A DNA stretch of 64,000 nt from Enterocloster aldenensis (GTDB lineage: Bacteria > Bacillota > Clostridia > Lachnospirales > Lachnospiraceae), in NCBI RefSeq assembly GCF_003434055.1, contig NZ_QVEX01000007.1, positions 186,001 through 250,000 on the forward strand. The letters are read 5' to 3'. This document shows, piece after piece, positions 51,400-59,953 of this stretch. Positions within the stretch are counted from its first letter, which is position 1. Each line of letters opens with the position of its first letter. The notes below the pieces were generated by a model. It did not search any database. It was not told the DNA's origin and worked only from the letters and a program-made list of their open reading frames with translations. Made by a program: the position numbers and the translations under genes.

Positions 51400-52776
51400 A
51401 TGATAAAAAATATAACAATGGTTTTATGCTCTAACATGATTAATATGCTTGTGAGTGTTGCAATAGGTTTTATACTGCCTAAATATTTAACATTAGAAAG
51501 TTACGGATATTACAAATTATTTCAATTTTATATAAACTATGCGGGGTTACTTCATCTGGGATATGCCGATGGTATTTTTTTACGTTATGGTGGTATGACA
51601 ATCAATCAAATAACGAAAGAGAATATTCTTACTAACTCATGTACTTTAAGAAATATGCAATTGATAATCTCTGCAATTATTTTAGCCGGTGGTATTTATG
51701 TAAAAAACTATATTATTATTCTTCTTGCTTGTTCTTTAATGCCTATTAATATGATTGCATATTATAAAAACATTTTTCAGGCTACTGGAGAATTTAAAAA
51801 GTATGGATATATTATATCGGTGCTTCCTATGCTAAACTTTATTGGTGATTTTATATTACTAAAAATTATTATGACAGATAATTATGTTTATTATATATTT
51901 GTCACAGTAATTTCCAATTTATTGGTATTTATGACACTGGAAATATATTGCATTAAGGTATTTGGTGGTATAAAATTATCTATTTTAGATATTAAAAATT
52001 TAGTGTTAAATATAAAAACGGGCATCTCTTTATTACTAGGTAATTTAGCATCAGTTTTAATTGTGAGTATAGATCGATGGTGTATTCAAATATTTTTAAC
52101 ACTGAAAGATTTTTCATATTATTCCTTTGCTGTGAGTATTGAAAATCTTTTTAATATTTGTGTTTCTGCAATAACAATAGCTTTCTACAGTTATTTATGT
52201 AAAGAGAAGAATGTACTAAATATAAAAAAAATGAAAACCAGTTGTATAATTATTAGTATATATATAATTTCTATATCGTTTCCTGTAAAATTAATAATTC
52301 AAATATGGCTGAACAAATACGAAAATTCTATAGTGAGCTTATTCTTCTTAATCGCTGCTCATGCCTTCTATTTTGTAATAAAAGCCATATATGTTAATTT
52401 ATATAAAGCAAATCATGAACAAAAATATTATTTTTATCAAATGTTATTTATTCTAGGCATAGCAGTAATTACAGATTTGTTAGCTTATTATTTTATCTCC
52501 AAAACAATAGAGATTTTCGCGATTGCAACTTTGTGTACAGCAATGGTATGGTATATAATATGCTTTTTTAGGAATCAAGATATTAAAAGTAAGCTTGCCG
52601 AGAATCTGTTAATATTTTTTTCTGTTGGAACTTATTTGTTCTGTGGATTATTAATACCAAATGCAGTAATTGGTGGATTGGCATACTTATGTATTATTAC
52701 AATATCAGTATTTATTACATATAGGAACTATGAATATAATGTGTTATCTGGACTATTAAGTGTGATAAAGACATGA
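51400..52776 (+). CDS. Polysaccharide flippase (Wzx, MATE/MOP superfamily)
   Basis: 458 aa with about 12-14 helices. The N-terminus FGFILPKYLTLESYGYYKLF-like pattern (GFILPKYLTLESYGYYKL) and LLGNLASVLIVSIDRWCIQI are typical of Wzx/RfbX flippases. It would move the lipid-linked repeat unit to the outer face for Wzy. Last intact gene of the AT-rich block; the sequence becomes GC-rich within about 50 bases of its stop. Confidence 0.88.
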   Translation: MIKNITMVLCSNMINMLVSVAIGFILPKYLTLESYGYYKLFQFYINYAGLLHLGYADGIFLRYGGMTINQITKENILTNSCTLRNMQLIISAIILAGGIYVKNYIIILLACSLMPINMIAYYKNIFQATGEFKKYGYIISVLPMLNFIGDFILLKIIMTDNYVYYIFVTVISNLLVFMTLEIYCIKVFGGIKLSILDIKNLVLNIKTGISLLLGNLASVLIVSIDRWCIQIFLTLKDFSYYSFAVSIENLFNICVSAITIAFYSYLCKEKNVLNIKKMKTSCIIISIYIISISFPVKLIIQIWLNKYENSIVSLFFLIAAHAFYFVIKAIYVNLYKANHEQKYYFYQMLFILGIAVITDLLAYYFISKTIEIFAIATLCTAMVWYIICFFRNQDIKSKLAENLLIFFSVGTYLFCGLLIPNAVIGGLAYLCIITISVFITYRNYEYNVLSGLLSVIKT

Positions 52777-52833
52777 AGTTTATGAGTGTTTTTCTTTAAA
52801 TCGAGATATGTGAGTATTTCGGGCAGTTTTTTA

Positions 52834-52966
52834 CCACCAGCCCGGTGGATATACCAGTGCGGTGAAACCGCCTGTCCGGAGGACTGGAAACCGTCAGTCC
52901 GGGCAAAAGGAAACCGATATATGTGCGGCGGAGCCGCCATCCTGGAAAAGCGAATCTCCAGGATGG
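52834..52966. other. Cluster of five consecutive hairpins, possible structured RNA or element end
   Basis: Stems in order: CCACC/GGTGG (52834-52838, 52844-52848); GCGGT-GAA-ACCGC (52859-52871); GGACTG/CAGTCC (52881-52886, 52895-52900); GCGGC-GGA-GCCGC (52925-52937); CCATCCTGG/CCAGGATGG (52937-52945, 52958-52966). The block is GC-rich between an AT-rich flippase gene and an IS21 remnant. Short reading frames across it look like accidents. It could be a transcribed structured RNA or the end of a decayed mobile element. Confidence 0.5.
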
Positions 52967-52975
52967 GGACGCCAA

Positions 52976-53221
52976 TTAATAGGTTACATTTATTCGCTCA
53001 GTGCTGAATCGTACCTCTGGCTGGTCAAAACTGGCACCTTTGATGAGGCGCTTCAGGCTGTTGCTCTTGCGGTTGTTGTATTCGATGTCGACTAGAGGTC
53101 CAAAACGGCCCTCGAACGGGACGTTCTTCATCTTCATGTCATTCATCTGTGTGACAAAGCCATCTGACATGGAAGTCAGGCGCATTCCAATAAGTTTGTC
53201 AATCGTGCCCTGGTTGGTCAT
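52976..53221 (-). pseudogene. IS21-family istB, N-terminal fragment
   Basis: 81 codons matching the start of IstB-type helper ATPases (MTNQGTIDKLIGMRLTSMSD, VPFEGRFGPLVDIEYNNRKS, NSLKRLIKGASFDQPE), then diverging and stopping. The Walker region and the remaining two thirds are missing. GGAGGT precedes its ATG, as in the native istA-istB order on this strand. Confidence 0.85.
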
Positions 53222-53335
53222 GGTTCTTACCTCCTGTAATAGTCAGCGTGGGTGATGGCGTACTTGTTATGAGTTGCTACAGCATCGGAGACCTGTGTCT
53301 CCATTCCGTTTTATCCTGCCCAGCCTATTTATGGA

Positions 53336-53650
53336 TCAGTCACTGTTCCACTCCAGGTATTCCTGATGATTGTCCGGCATGTGTTCCGTAACGGTGATGT
53401 ACTGCCCCTTTCGTCCAAATAAGCGGCAATGAGAGGCAATGCGGTTGTGATTGTGAAAAATCCCAATAACGGTATCGGTTATCCGGACATCCACCTTGCG
53501 TTTGATGAATCCGTAAGGGACGGAGTATGGCATCCCGTCAACGGATATGTGATAATTGAAATGAACGGTGGCTTGTTTCCATTCCGCCAGTTCATGAGGG
53601 GTAGCCGGTAGCTTGGCCAGTAATGGCAGTTCCCTGTCGCGGAAAATCCC
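53336..53650 (-). pseudogene. IS21-family istA, internal/C-terminal fragment
   Basis: Minus-strand frame reading DRELPLLAKLPATPHELAEW, VHFNYHISVDGMPYSVP, YGFIKRKVDVRITDTVIGIF and GRKGQYITVTEHMPDNHQEY, typical of the late part of IstA transposases. Both the catalytic N-terminal part and the native end are absent. It belongs to the same IS21 copy as the istB fragment and abuts an IS256 remnant at about 53645. Confidence 0.8.
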
Positions 53651-54340
53651 ATATCGGGTACCCTCTCCTGCCTATCGTAAAGTAGGCCGTGTATATCGCC
53701 ATAGGGATTGATATGTCCGGGAGGAAGGATGTCCTTGGTATGTATATTGGGCAGAATGAAAGCGCCAAATTCTGGCTTTCTATTCTGAACGGATTAAAGA
53801 ACCAGGGTGTAGAGGATATCCTGATTGCGTGCATCGATGGGCTTTCTGGTTTCCCACAGGCGATAGAAGCCGTTTATCCCCAGACAGAAATCCAGCAGTG
53901 CATCATCCATCAAATCCGCAATACCACCCGTTTTGTCTCCTACAAAGAAATCAAACCCCGGATGGCCGATTTGAAGAAAATGTATGCGGCACCGACCGAG
54001 GAAACCACCTTATCGGAATGGGACAGTTTTGATGAAAAATGGAGTGGGAAATATCCCAAAATCGCCTAGTCCTGGCGTGATAACTGGACATATCTATCCA
54101 CCTATTTTATGTATCCAGAGACAATCAGATGCCTAATCCATACGACAAATACCATTGAAGGATTTAACCGTCAGCTGCGAAAGGTGACGAAATCCAAGAC
54201 GGTATTCCCATCCGATGACAGCCTTTTAAAAATGCTATATCTCACAAGATGGATATTATGAAGAAATGGACGGGGTACCTTATAGGATTGGGGGCAAATC
54301 CATTCGCAGCCGGAGATATTTTTTGAAGAACGGTTGTCCT
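53645..54340 (+). pseudogene. IS256-family (mutator-type) transposase remnant
   Basis: The clean part (VYIAIGIDMSGRKDVLGMYI, ESAKFWLSILNGLKNQGVED, IEAVYPQTEIQQCIIHQIRN) is the DDE core of IS256 transposases. It has a frameshift near 53685, an in-frame TAG at 54067-54069 after SGKYPKIA, and at least two more frameshifts near 54245 and 54285 before DWGQIHSQPEIFF. The N-terminal third is missing. Not functional. Confidence 0.85.
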
Positions 54341-54847
54341 GATTATAAGCGGTGTGGGCCGGCTGACGGGTTGCCTGAGCCGCCCTGCTTGACATACCAA
54401 GAATCCGTATTATAATACAAACAAAGGGAAAGACCCAGAAAGATGGCTTTGCCCTTCGCAACTATCAACTTATCCTATTTCAGTTTTTTGAGTTTACACA
54501 AACTTTGAAACGGTCTCGGCCGGGGAGTTACGAGGTAAAGAATTAAATTCGATTAATTCTATCGCAAAAACATCCAAGATTAAAAAACATTAAAAACATT
54601 AAAAAATGAAACTAATATTTGGAATATAAATATTTTTTCCGGGTTTTATCCAATAATAAATGTTTCATATTATAAAAACCAAATGTATTACTCATAAATA
54701 CTGTTATAAAAATAAGTCACCAGATAATCATAATTTTCATAATTATGCTAACCCCAATGGACATTAAGAAATCCACCCCCACCTACCCGCAACCAAAAAA
54801 ATTCCCGTTTTTGCTTTTATAAGAAAAACCAAAAAGCCATCCCCCAT
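54341..54847. other. Gene-free AT-rich stretch downstream of IS remnants
   Basis: No gene found. A short dyad AGTTT-ACAC-AAACT (54491-54504) could be an old IS end. The A/T-rich 54540-54760 part carries no recognisable promoter pair or terminator; both flanking genes converge on it. Confidence 0.45.
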
Positions 54848-56227
54848 TTAAAGCGGCGGCCCATTTCTCCCCCTCCTGCGCTTCAACCCACCCCCCATAA
54901 TCCCCGTTTTACAATTCAATATCCCACCCGCCACAGCAATCCCTGATTTCTTCAAAAATTCCAGGGATTCTTCCACGGAGCTGCGCAACACACAGTCCTG
55001 CCGCACCACCAGAAGCACGCAGTCCATGAGACCGCGCATCTGCTGTACGTCAGAAAGGGTACCCACCGGAGGGGTATCGATGATGATATAATTATAGGTA
55101 TCCTTTATGGCGCGGATGGTGGGGAAGACCTGGTTGTCGGCATGGAAAATGTTTTCCTGATTGAATCCCTGTATGGTATAAATCCCATTATACATCCGCT
55201 CCACCTGCTGCCTTAAGTTTTCGCCTGTCCGGGGCTGGGTGCGTTTGTCACCATCCTTGGGTTTGTGGTTTCTGGCCAGTTGGTAAAGCACGCCTTTTTT
55301 GAAATCAAAATCCAGAAGCAGCACCTTACATCCAAGTTCGGTCAGACGCAGGGACAGATTGTAGGCAACGGTTGATTTGCCTTCTCCCGGGACACTGGAG
55401 GTAACGGCAATGACCTGCTGGTTTTCTTTTTCAGTGAGATAGCGGAATACTGCTGCCATGCGTCCGTAAGCCACCTGATATTCCTGCGGCAGGTTTTTGC
55501 TGTCAAGATATCCATCGGCGGTTTCCTTTTTGGAGTCGATGTAAGGTATTTCCCCGATTATATCAAGGCCCAGGGCCTCCAGGGAACTGTTGTTGCGGAT
55601 TTTGGGGATGAACAGGTAGTAAACAGTGCCCAGTACACAGCCAAAAAGCAGCCCGGAAGCTGTTCCGATTGCTGTATTCCGGAATGAGGCGGATGGGACG
55701 CCTGTGGCCTGCCCCGGGGTATCGATGACGCTGACAGAGCCGATACCCATTACCTCCAGCATGACATCTGGAAGCACCTTCATCAGACGGTTCAGTAAGT
55801 CCACTGCCTCATGTGGATTTTCCCAGTGCAGGGTAAGCTGCATAAAAGACGTGTCATCCTCTATGGTCACGTTAATGCCTGATTTTAACTGTTCCAGGGA
55901 TATATCCCTATATTCATCCGTGTCCAGGACTAATTCCAGCACCCGGTTGCTGGTTGCCAGAAGCTGTACGGTTTTCACAAGGTTCCTGGCAAGCTGTATA
56001 TCCTCATTTTTGGGGACAGGGGTCCCGTTCTGATAGACATCATTGGTATTCCGGGCATTTACAATCATGGAAGCCCTGGTTTCATAAGTAGTCCCTCCGT
56101 CCAGGGAAAGGGCAGTGCCGGCCAGGGCTCCCAGCACCATAAGGAATAAGATAATCCAGCGAAGGTCCCAGATTGAATGGAGAAGGTCAGGTATATAGAT
56201 TTCTATTTCATCATTTGTATCCTGCAT
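54848..56227 (-). CDS. Fused Wzz-domain/tyrosine autokinase for polysaccharide control
   Basis: 459 aa. N-terminal Wzz part with helices at about 22-42 (WIILFLMVLGALAGTALSL) and near 190, then a cytoplasmic BY-kinase: Walker A SSVPGEGKSTVAYNLS, Walker A' LLLDFDFKKG, Walker B YIIIDTPPVG. Unlike the CpsD-like kinase it ends GLKRRRGRNGPPL without a Tyr cluster, so it may phosphorylate in trans or be impaired in autophosphorylation. Start ATG 56227 (MQDTNDEIEI) follows GCGAGGT; the frame is open to 56263. It is on the opposite strand from the capsule locus, a second, stand-alone control protein. Confidence 0.88.
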   Translation of the reverse strand: MQDTNDEIEIYIPDLLHSIWDLRWIILFLMVLGALAGTALSLDGGTTYETRASMIVNARNTNDVYQNGTPVPKNEDIQLARNLVKTVQLLATSNRVLELVLDTDEYRDISLEQLKSGINVTIEDDTSFMQLTLHWENPHEAVDLLNRLMKVLPDVMLEVMGIGSVSVIDTPGQATGVPSASFRNTAIGTASGLLFGCVLGTVYYLFIPKIRNNSSLEALGLDIIGEIPYIDSKKETADGYLDSKNLPQEYQVAYGRMAAVFRYLTEKENQQVIAVTSSVPGEGKSTVAYNLSLRLTELGCKVLLLDFDFKKGVLYQLARNHKPKDGDKRTQPRTGENLRQQVERMYNGIYTIQGFNQENIFHADNQVFPTIRAIKDTYNYIIIDTPPVGTLSDVQQMRGLMDCVLLVVRQDCVLRSSVEESLEFLKKSGIAVAGGILNCKTGIMGGGLKRRRGRNGPPL

Positions 56228-56507
56228 TGAGGTACCTCGCTCTCTATCATTTGTATGGGACAATAAGTCCCCCCTCCTGTCATTTTACCAAAAACCATGG
56301 AAACATCAAGTTTAACGTAAGTTTTAATCATGGTCTTTTGTCACGGTTTTAGTTCCGGATTCCAGGTTTTAACTCAGGACTTTCTTGACATATCTGGTAC
56401 CAGGAACTATAGTAAGTAAAAGGCATTGGCCTGCAATGATGTTGACAGGAAAACGAAGCGTGGGCGGATGCATTTTCATGATATGATTTTTTCGTTAGGA
56501 GTTACGA

Positions 56508-57029
56508 TTGAACCTTTTATCTCAACGGACTTGGATGTACATCCTGAAAGACATATTAATAGAATTAAAGTATTTACCCATTGCACTTGCAGCAGGTATT
56601 TTAATAGGCGGCGTCCTGCTGGTTTTTTCACGGAACAGGAGAAGGACCTTTTTAAGCATTCTCTGCATCATCTACTTTGTCATGATATTCATCATAACCA
56701 TATTTGAGCGCGAACCGGGCTCCAGGACAGGAATCAGCCTGACGCTGTTTGAGACCCTGGGTGGACCTCATGACAATGCCTATGTTATTGAGAATATCCT
56801 TCTGTTCATCCCCTTTGGTTTTCTGGTTCCCAAGATGTGGAAATGTTTGAGACGCATACCGGTCTGCGTATTTGCTGGTTTTTGTCTCAGCCTTACCATA
56901 GAGATAACCCAGCTTCTGACCCAGCGCGGGCATTTTCAGGTGGATGATATTCTGATGAATACCATAGGCGCAGGAGTTGGGGCCTTGTTTGGTTTATTCC
57001 GGTTCCGGAAATCAAATGAATATGGATAA
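56508..57029 (+). CDS. VanZ-like membrane protein
   Basis: 173 aa from TTG 56508, which has AGGAG 6 bases ahead; ATG 56535 is an alternative. Four to five helices; the family core NAYVIENILLFIPFGFLVP and LSLTIEITQLLTQRGHFQVDDILMNTIGAGVG is clear. VanZ proteins are linked to low-level teicoplanin tolerance and cell-surface functions; nothing in the context points to resistance here. Confidence 0.88.
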   Translation: MNLLSQRTWMYILKDILIELKYLPIALAAGILIGGVLLVFSRNRRRTFLSILCIIYFVMIFIITIFEREPGSRTGISLTLFETLGGPHDNAYVIENILLFIPFGFLVPKMWKCLRRIPVCVFAGFCLSLTIEITQLLTQRGHFQVDDILMNTIGAGVGALFGLFRFRKSNEYG

Positions 57030-57155
57030 TGTTTAAAATACTGCCTGGATTATTATTTTGCAAATGACTAATGGGTTTTGAACATATGACAATACTGGCC
57101 GGATTAAAGAGAATCCGCCATGGAGACGGGAAAACGAATGAATGAAAACATCCAT

Positions 57156-57338
57156 TCAAAAAACCTGTTTATCCTTTCTGTTACGAAGGGTCCCATGACT
57201 TTCTTTGTACTGGCGCAGATATTCCATTTGCTGTTCATCGTCCACTTCACGGTCATATGGAGTTGTATTACAGGCGCAGCAATATAGGGCAAATGCAACA
57301 AGAATAAGAAACAGTATAATGATAATCAGCCAGAACAT
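57156..57338 (-). CDS. Small single-helix membrane protein
   Basis: 60 aa: one hydrophobic helix at residues 1-22 (MFWLIIIILFLILVAFALYC) then a charged tail (DREVDDEQQMEYLRQYKES). A CCAC cluster ends the helix. GGAGGT lies correctly before the ATG. No family recognised. Its upstream region contains an unusual 21-bp repeat array. Confidence 0.7.
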   Translation of the reverse strand: MFWLIIIILFLILVAFALYCCACNTTPYDREVDDEQQMEYLRQYKESHGTLRNRKDKQVF

Positions 57339-57791
57339 ATAACCTCCATTTCAGGAATATAGCTGTTAAGCGACTATTATGATAGCAATATAAGTGGGGC
57401 CAAGGGCAATATAAAATGCGGCAAAAGCCAATATAAATGCCTCATAGGTCAGTATAAATGCTGCATGGAGCAACATAAATACACCTGCGATACACCACAA
57501 GTCCCCCCAAAAAAGGGCTTTTAGAATCTATAAACAATAAAACCTAAAAAAAAAAGTATCAAATACACCAAAAAAGTACCAGGCCGGCAGACAACCCGCT
57601 GACCTGATACCCTTACTATAATCTATCCACATTCCATAAAACTATGCATATCCCAGTGGAATTATGCAGATTCTATCATTTCCGATCACTTCTCATCACA
57701 AACCTGGAAAATATAAAATTTTAAGGCTTAGTGCTAGGAACCGCTTGTTTCAAGGCTTCCAGCAGGTTCTAAGTCCTTTACTACACCACTT
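57339..57791. repeat. Five 21-bp phased repeats (57386-57491) in integrative-element flank
   Basis: Units start at 57386, 57407, 57429, 57450 and 57471, each opening CAATATAA or a close variant and often continuing ATGC. The spacing is 21-22 bp, two helical turns. No gene lies in the rest of 57339-57791. The integrase-proximal end of the integrative element should fall in 57500-57790 (A/T-rich, with AGTATC/AGTACC-type repeats near 57555 and 57575), but I cannot define the attachment core. Confidence 0.55.
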
Positions 57792-58934
57792 TTACACCAT
57801 TTCGGCAATCGCTGACATTTCCTCTTTCAGTGTTTCATCGAGTACATGACAGTATAAGTCCATAGTCATTTGCAAGGAATTGTGTCCCAGCAATTTCTGT
57901 AATGTTTTAGGACGCATACCTTTTGCGATACAATTCGTTGCAAAAGTGTGCCTAAGACAATGTGGTGTAAAATGTTCAAATCTTTCTTTTGGACGTTCAG
58001 CGTTAATTCTTGCAACTAAATAATTGATAGAATCTTTTATGTTGGTAGCGTTTAACGGACGATTTGTTTTACTGGTAAATACCAAGTCCTCAAAGCCTTT
58101 TTGGGGAGCAAATCGGGTGTTTACATCATCGTGCCATGCTTTCTGTTCCTGTAGTGTTTCTTTTACCAGCTTAGACATGGGAATGTTTCTCTTTCCTGCT
58201 TTACTCTTTGGTGGGTGGAACTCGTAAAGTGCATTCCCGTTATTAGGCATATAACATAATGTTTTTTCTACCCGAATAATGCCATTTTCAAAATCAATGC
58301 AATCCCATGTTAGACCAATGATTTCTCCCATTCTCATACCCGTATTTAGCGCCACGACAAAGAACGGATATAACCGACCATCTCTTGAAGCGTGATATAG
58401 GACTTGAATCTCTTTTTCTGTTAATACCCTTTTTTCAACCTTTTCTTTGTTTTCAATTTTGGTATTCACAGTCAATGCAATATTTTTGTTTATTAAATCT
58501 GATTCCATAGCACGATTAAGAATATCAACTAAAAGTGCTTTGCTGTCTCTCCTAGAGGAATCGCTTTTCATATCATTAAATGCGTTCTGTACAATAACCA
58601 AGTTAAGATTTGTCAGTTTTCGCCAACCTAAATCTTTGCGAAGCCGGTTATATTGGATTGAGTAAGTTCTCTTAGTTGTATTTCTGCAATTTTTCTTGCA
58701 GGTTTCAAGCCACACCTCATACCATTCGTCCAGCGTCATATTGCTATCAACAACATTTAGTTGCTTTTCGTCCTCATATTGCTCGTCTCTTAATTTCTTT
58801 GTGATTTCATTATATGTTTTAGCGTAAATGGTCTGTCTTTTGCCAAATCTATTGATAAATCTTGCCTGATACAGTCCGTCTTTACGCTGGGTGATTCCGC
58901 GCCCTAATTCTTTCCCATTTAATGATTTACCCAT
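57792..58934 (-). CDS. int: Tyrosine integrase, Tn916 family
   Basis: 380 aa with the three-domain layout of Tn916 Int: N-terminal arm-binding domain (GRGITQRKDGLYQARFINRF), core-binding SAM-like domain (about 65-165) and catalytic domain with Arg in NTGMRMGEIIGL, Lys in PPKSKAGKRNI, HCLRHTFAT, GHNSLQMT and the nucleophile in DLYCHV. It integrates and excises the element that extends rightward. It is on the minus strand at the left end, beside host DNA. Confidence 0.95.
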   Translation of the reverse strand: MGKSLNGKELGRGITQRKDGLYQARFINRFGKRQTIYAKTYNEITKKLRDEQYEDEKQLNVVDSNMTLDEWYEVWLETCKKNCRNTTKRTYSIQYNRLRKDLGWRKLTNLNLVIVQNAFNDMKSDSSRRDSKALLVDILNRAMESDLINKNIALTVNTKIENKEKVEKRVLTEKEIQVLYHASRDGRLYPFFVVALNTGMRMGEIIGLTWDCIDFENGIIRVEKTLCYMPNNGNALYEFHPPKSKAGKRNIPMSKLVKETLQEQKAWHDDVNTRFAPQKGFEDLVFTSKTNRPLNATNIKDSINYLVARINAERPKERFEHFTPHCLRHTFATNCIAKGMRPKTLQKLLGHNSLQMTMDLYCHVLDETLKEEMSAIAEMV

Positions 58935-59027
58935 TATTTTCTTCTTCCTTTCTTCGGTAAATCACAGGGAATTTGTGTAATAGATATATTTTTTGATAGT
59001 ATACCATTAAAACCCCATTATTTCAAT

Positions 59028-59255
59028 TTATAGTGCCATCGTATCAATCCACCTGTCTAATTTGTTTTTGTCAGCATACCAGCGGTTGCCTATCTGAACT
59101 CCGAATCCATTATGCCCTCTGACTAGTTCTCTTGCTTTAGTCTGACCTATTCCCAAATAGTCACAGACCTCTTTGAGTGTCAGAAGTTTTTTATTTGCAT
59201 TGGATTCCCTCATTGTCAGATTATTTCTCCTCAATGTTGGAATCTCGTTCTTCAT
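59028..59255 (-). CDS. xis: Excisionase (Tn916 Xis-like)
   Basis: 75 aa, with a MerR-like winged helix: LTLKEVCDYLGIGQTKAREL, then FGVQIGNRWYADKNKLDRWI. AAGGAG precedes the ATG. It overlaps the end of the Rep gene by 35 bases and lies just before int, the standard xis-int order. It directs Int toward excision. Confidence 0.9.
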   Translation of the reverse strand: MKNEIPTLRRNNLTMRESNANKKLLTLKEVCDYLGIGQTKARELVRGHNGFGVQIGNRWYADKNKLDRWIDTMAL

Positions 59256-59832
59256 GCCATTTCTCCTTAAAATATTTGTGGACTTCCCAGTACCTTGATT
59301 TCAAAAATTGCACGATTGTAACAGTTCCATTGTCACATAGTACCTTGAACCAGTCAAAGCGATTGTTTTTTGAGTACATGAGAAGCTCTGCATAGCTGTC
59401 TATACCGTTTTGAATACAGAACTCTATCATTTCTCCTATTGCGCTGTATTTATCGCTTGCAAGGCTTATTATGGTGCTGTAATCCGCTCCTGAATAGGAG
59501 AGTACATCTTTAATATCATATTGCGCCTTTTCAGGGTTATCGAGGTGGCATAGATAGCGTGCATAGGCTCTTACACAATTTACAGGTTCTATGCCTACAC
59601 CGCCAATAAGGGTGAATATTTCCTGCACCTGCTCTTGTGTCTTTACGCCATCAAATAGTAACATTATGTGGAAATGCCCTTTTTTAAGTTCTCCATTTGT
59701 ATTTAGGTCGTTATCATGAAGCGGAGAAATAAAAGCAGGTATGCACAGTTCTTGCAAAGCTGATTCCCAATTTTCGGGTGCTGACTCTGGATATACTACG
59801 GTAGCCCAATTACGAGTCCTTTTCTTATCCAT
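59221..59832 (-). CDS. HUH-type rolling-circle replication initiator (Rep_2-like)
   Basis: 203 aa. Motif 2 is GHFHIMLLF (HxH metal site); motif 3 region is AYARYLCHLDNPEKAQY, holding the catalytic Tyr and supporting His. The N-terminal NWATVVYPESAPENWESAL and PAFISPLHDND fit small plasmid Rep_2 proteins. In an integrative element it would replicate the excised circle or nick it for transfer, in the place of the larger MobT relaxase of Tn916. AAGGAG precedes the ATG. Confidence 0.85.
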   Translation of the reverse strand: MDKKRTRNWATVVYPESAPENWESALQELCIPAFISPLHDNDLNTNGELKKGHFHIMLLFDGVKTQEQVQEIFTLIGGVGIEPVNCVRAYARYLCHLDNPEKAQYDIKDVLSYSGADYSTIISLASDKYSAIGEMIEFCIQNGIDSYAELLMYSKNNRFDWFKVLCDNGTVTIVQFLKSRYWEVHKYFKEKWHEERDSNIEEK

Positions 59833-59898
59833 TTATCTCCTTTTGAACATTGAACAATTAACACTAGGGTGTGTCGTAGTGGCACCCTAGTGGATTTA

Positions 59899-59945
59899 GC
59901 AGGTGGCAACGCTCCGCTCCATTTCTCCGAAATGCCGCCACCTGC
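59899..59945. promoter_or_regulatory. Candidate nicking origin (dso/oriT) hairpin
   Basis: GCAGGTGGC (59899-59907) and GCCACCTGC (59937-59945) form a perfect 9-bp stem with a 29-base loop in the only gap between the Rep and FtsK-like genes. Direct GTGGCACCCTAGTGG sequence lies just left (59878-59893). This is where Tn916-like elements keep oriT, so it is a good nick-site candidate for the HUH protein. Confidence 0.5.
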
Positions 59946-59953
59946 ACAAACCA

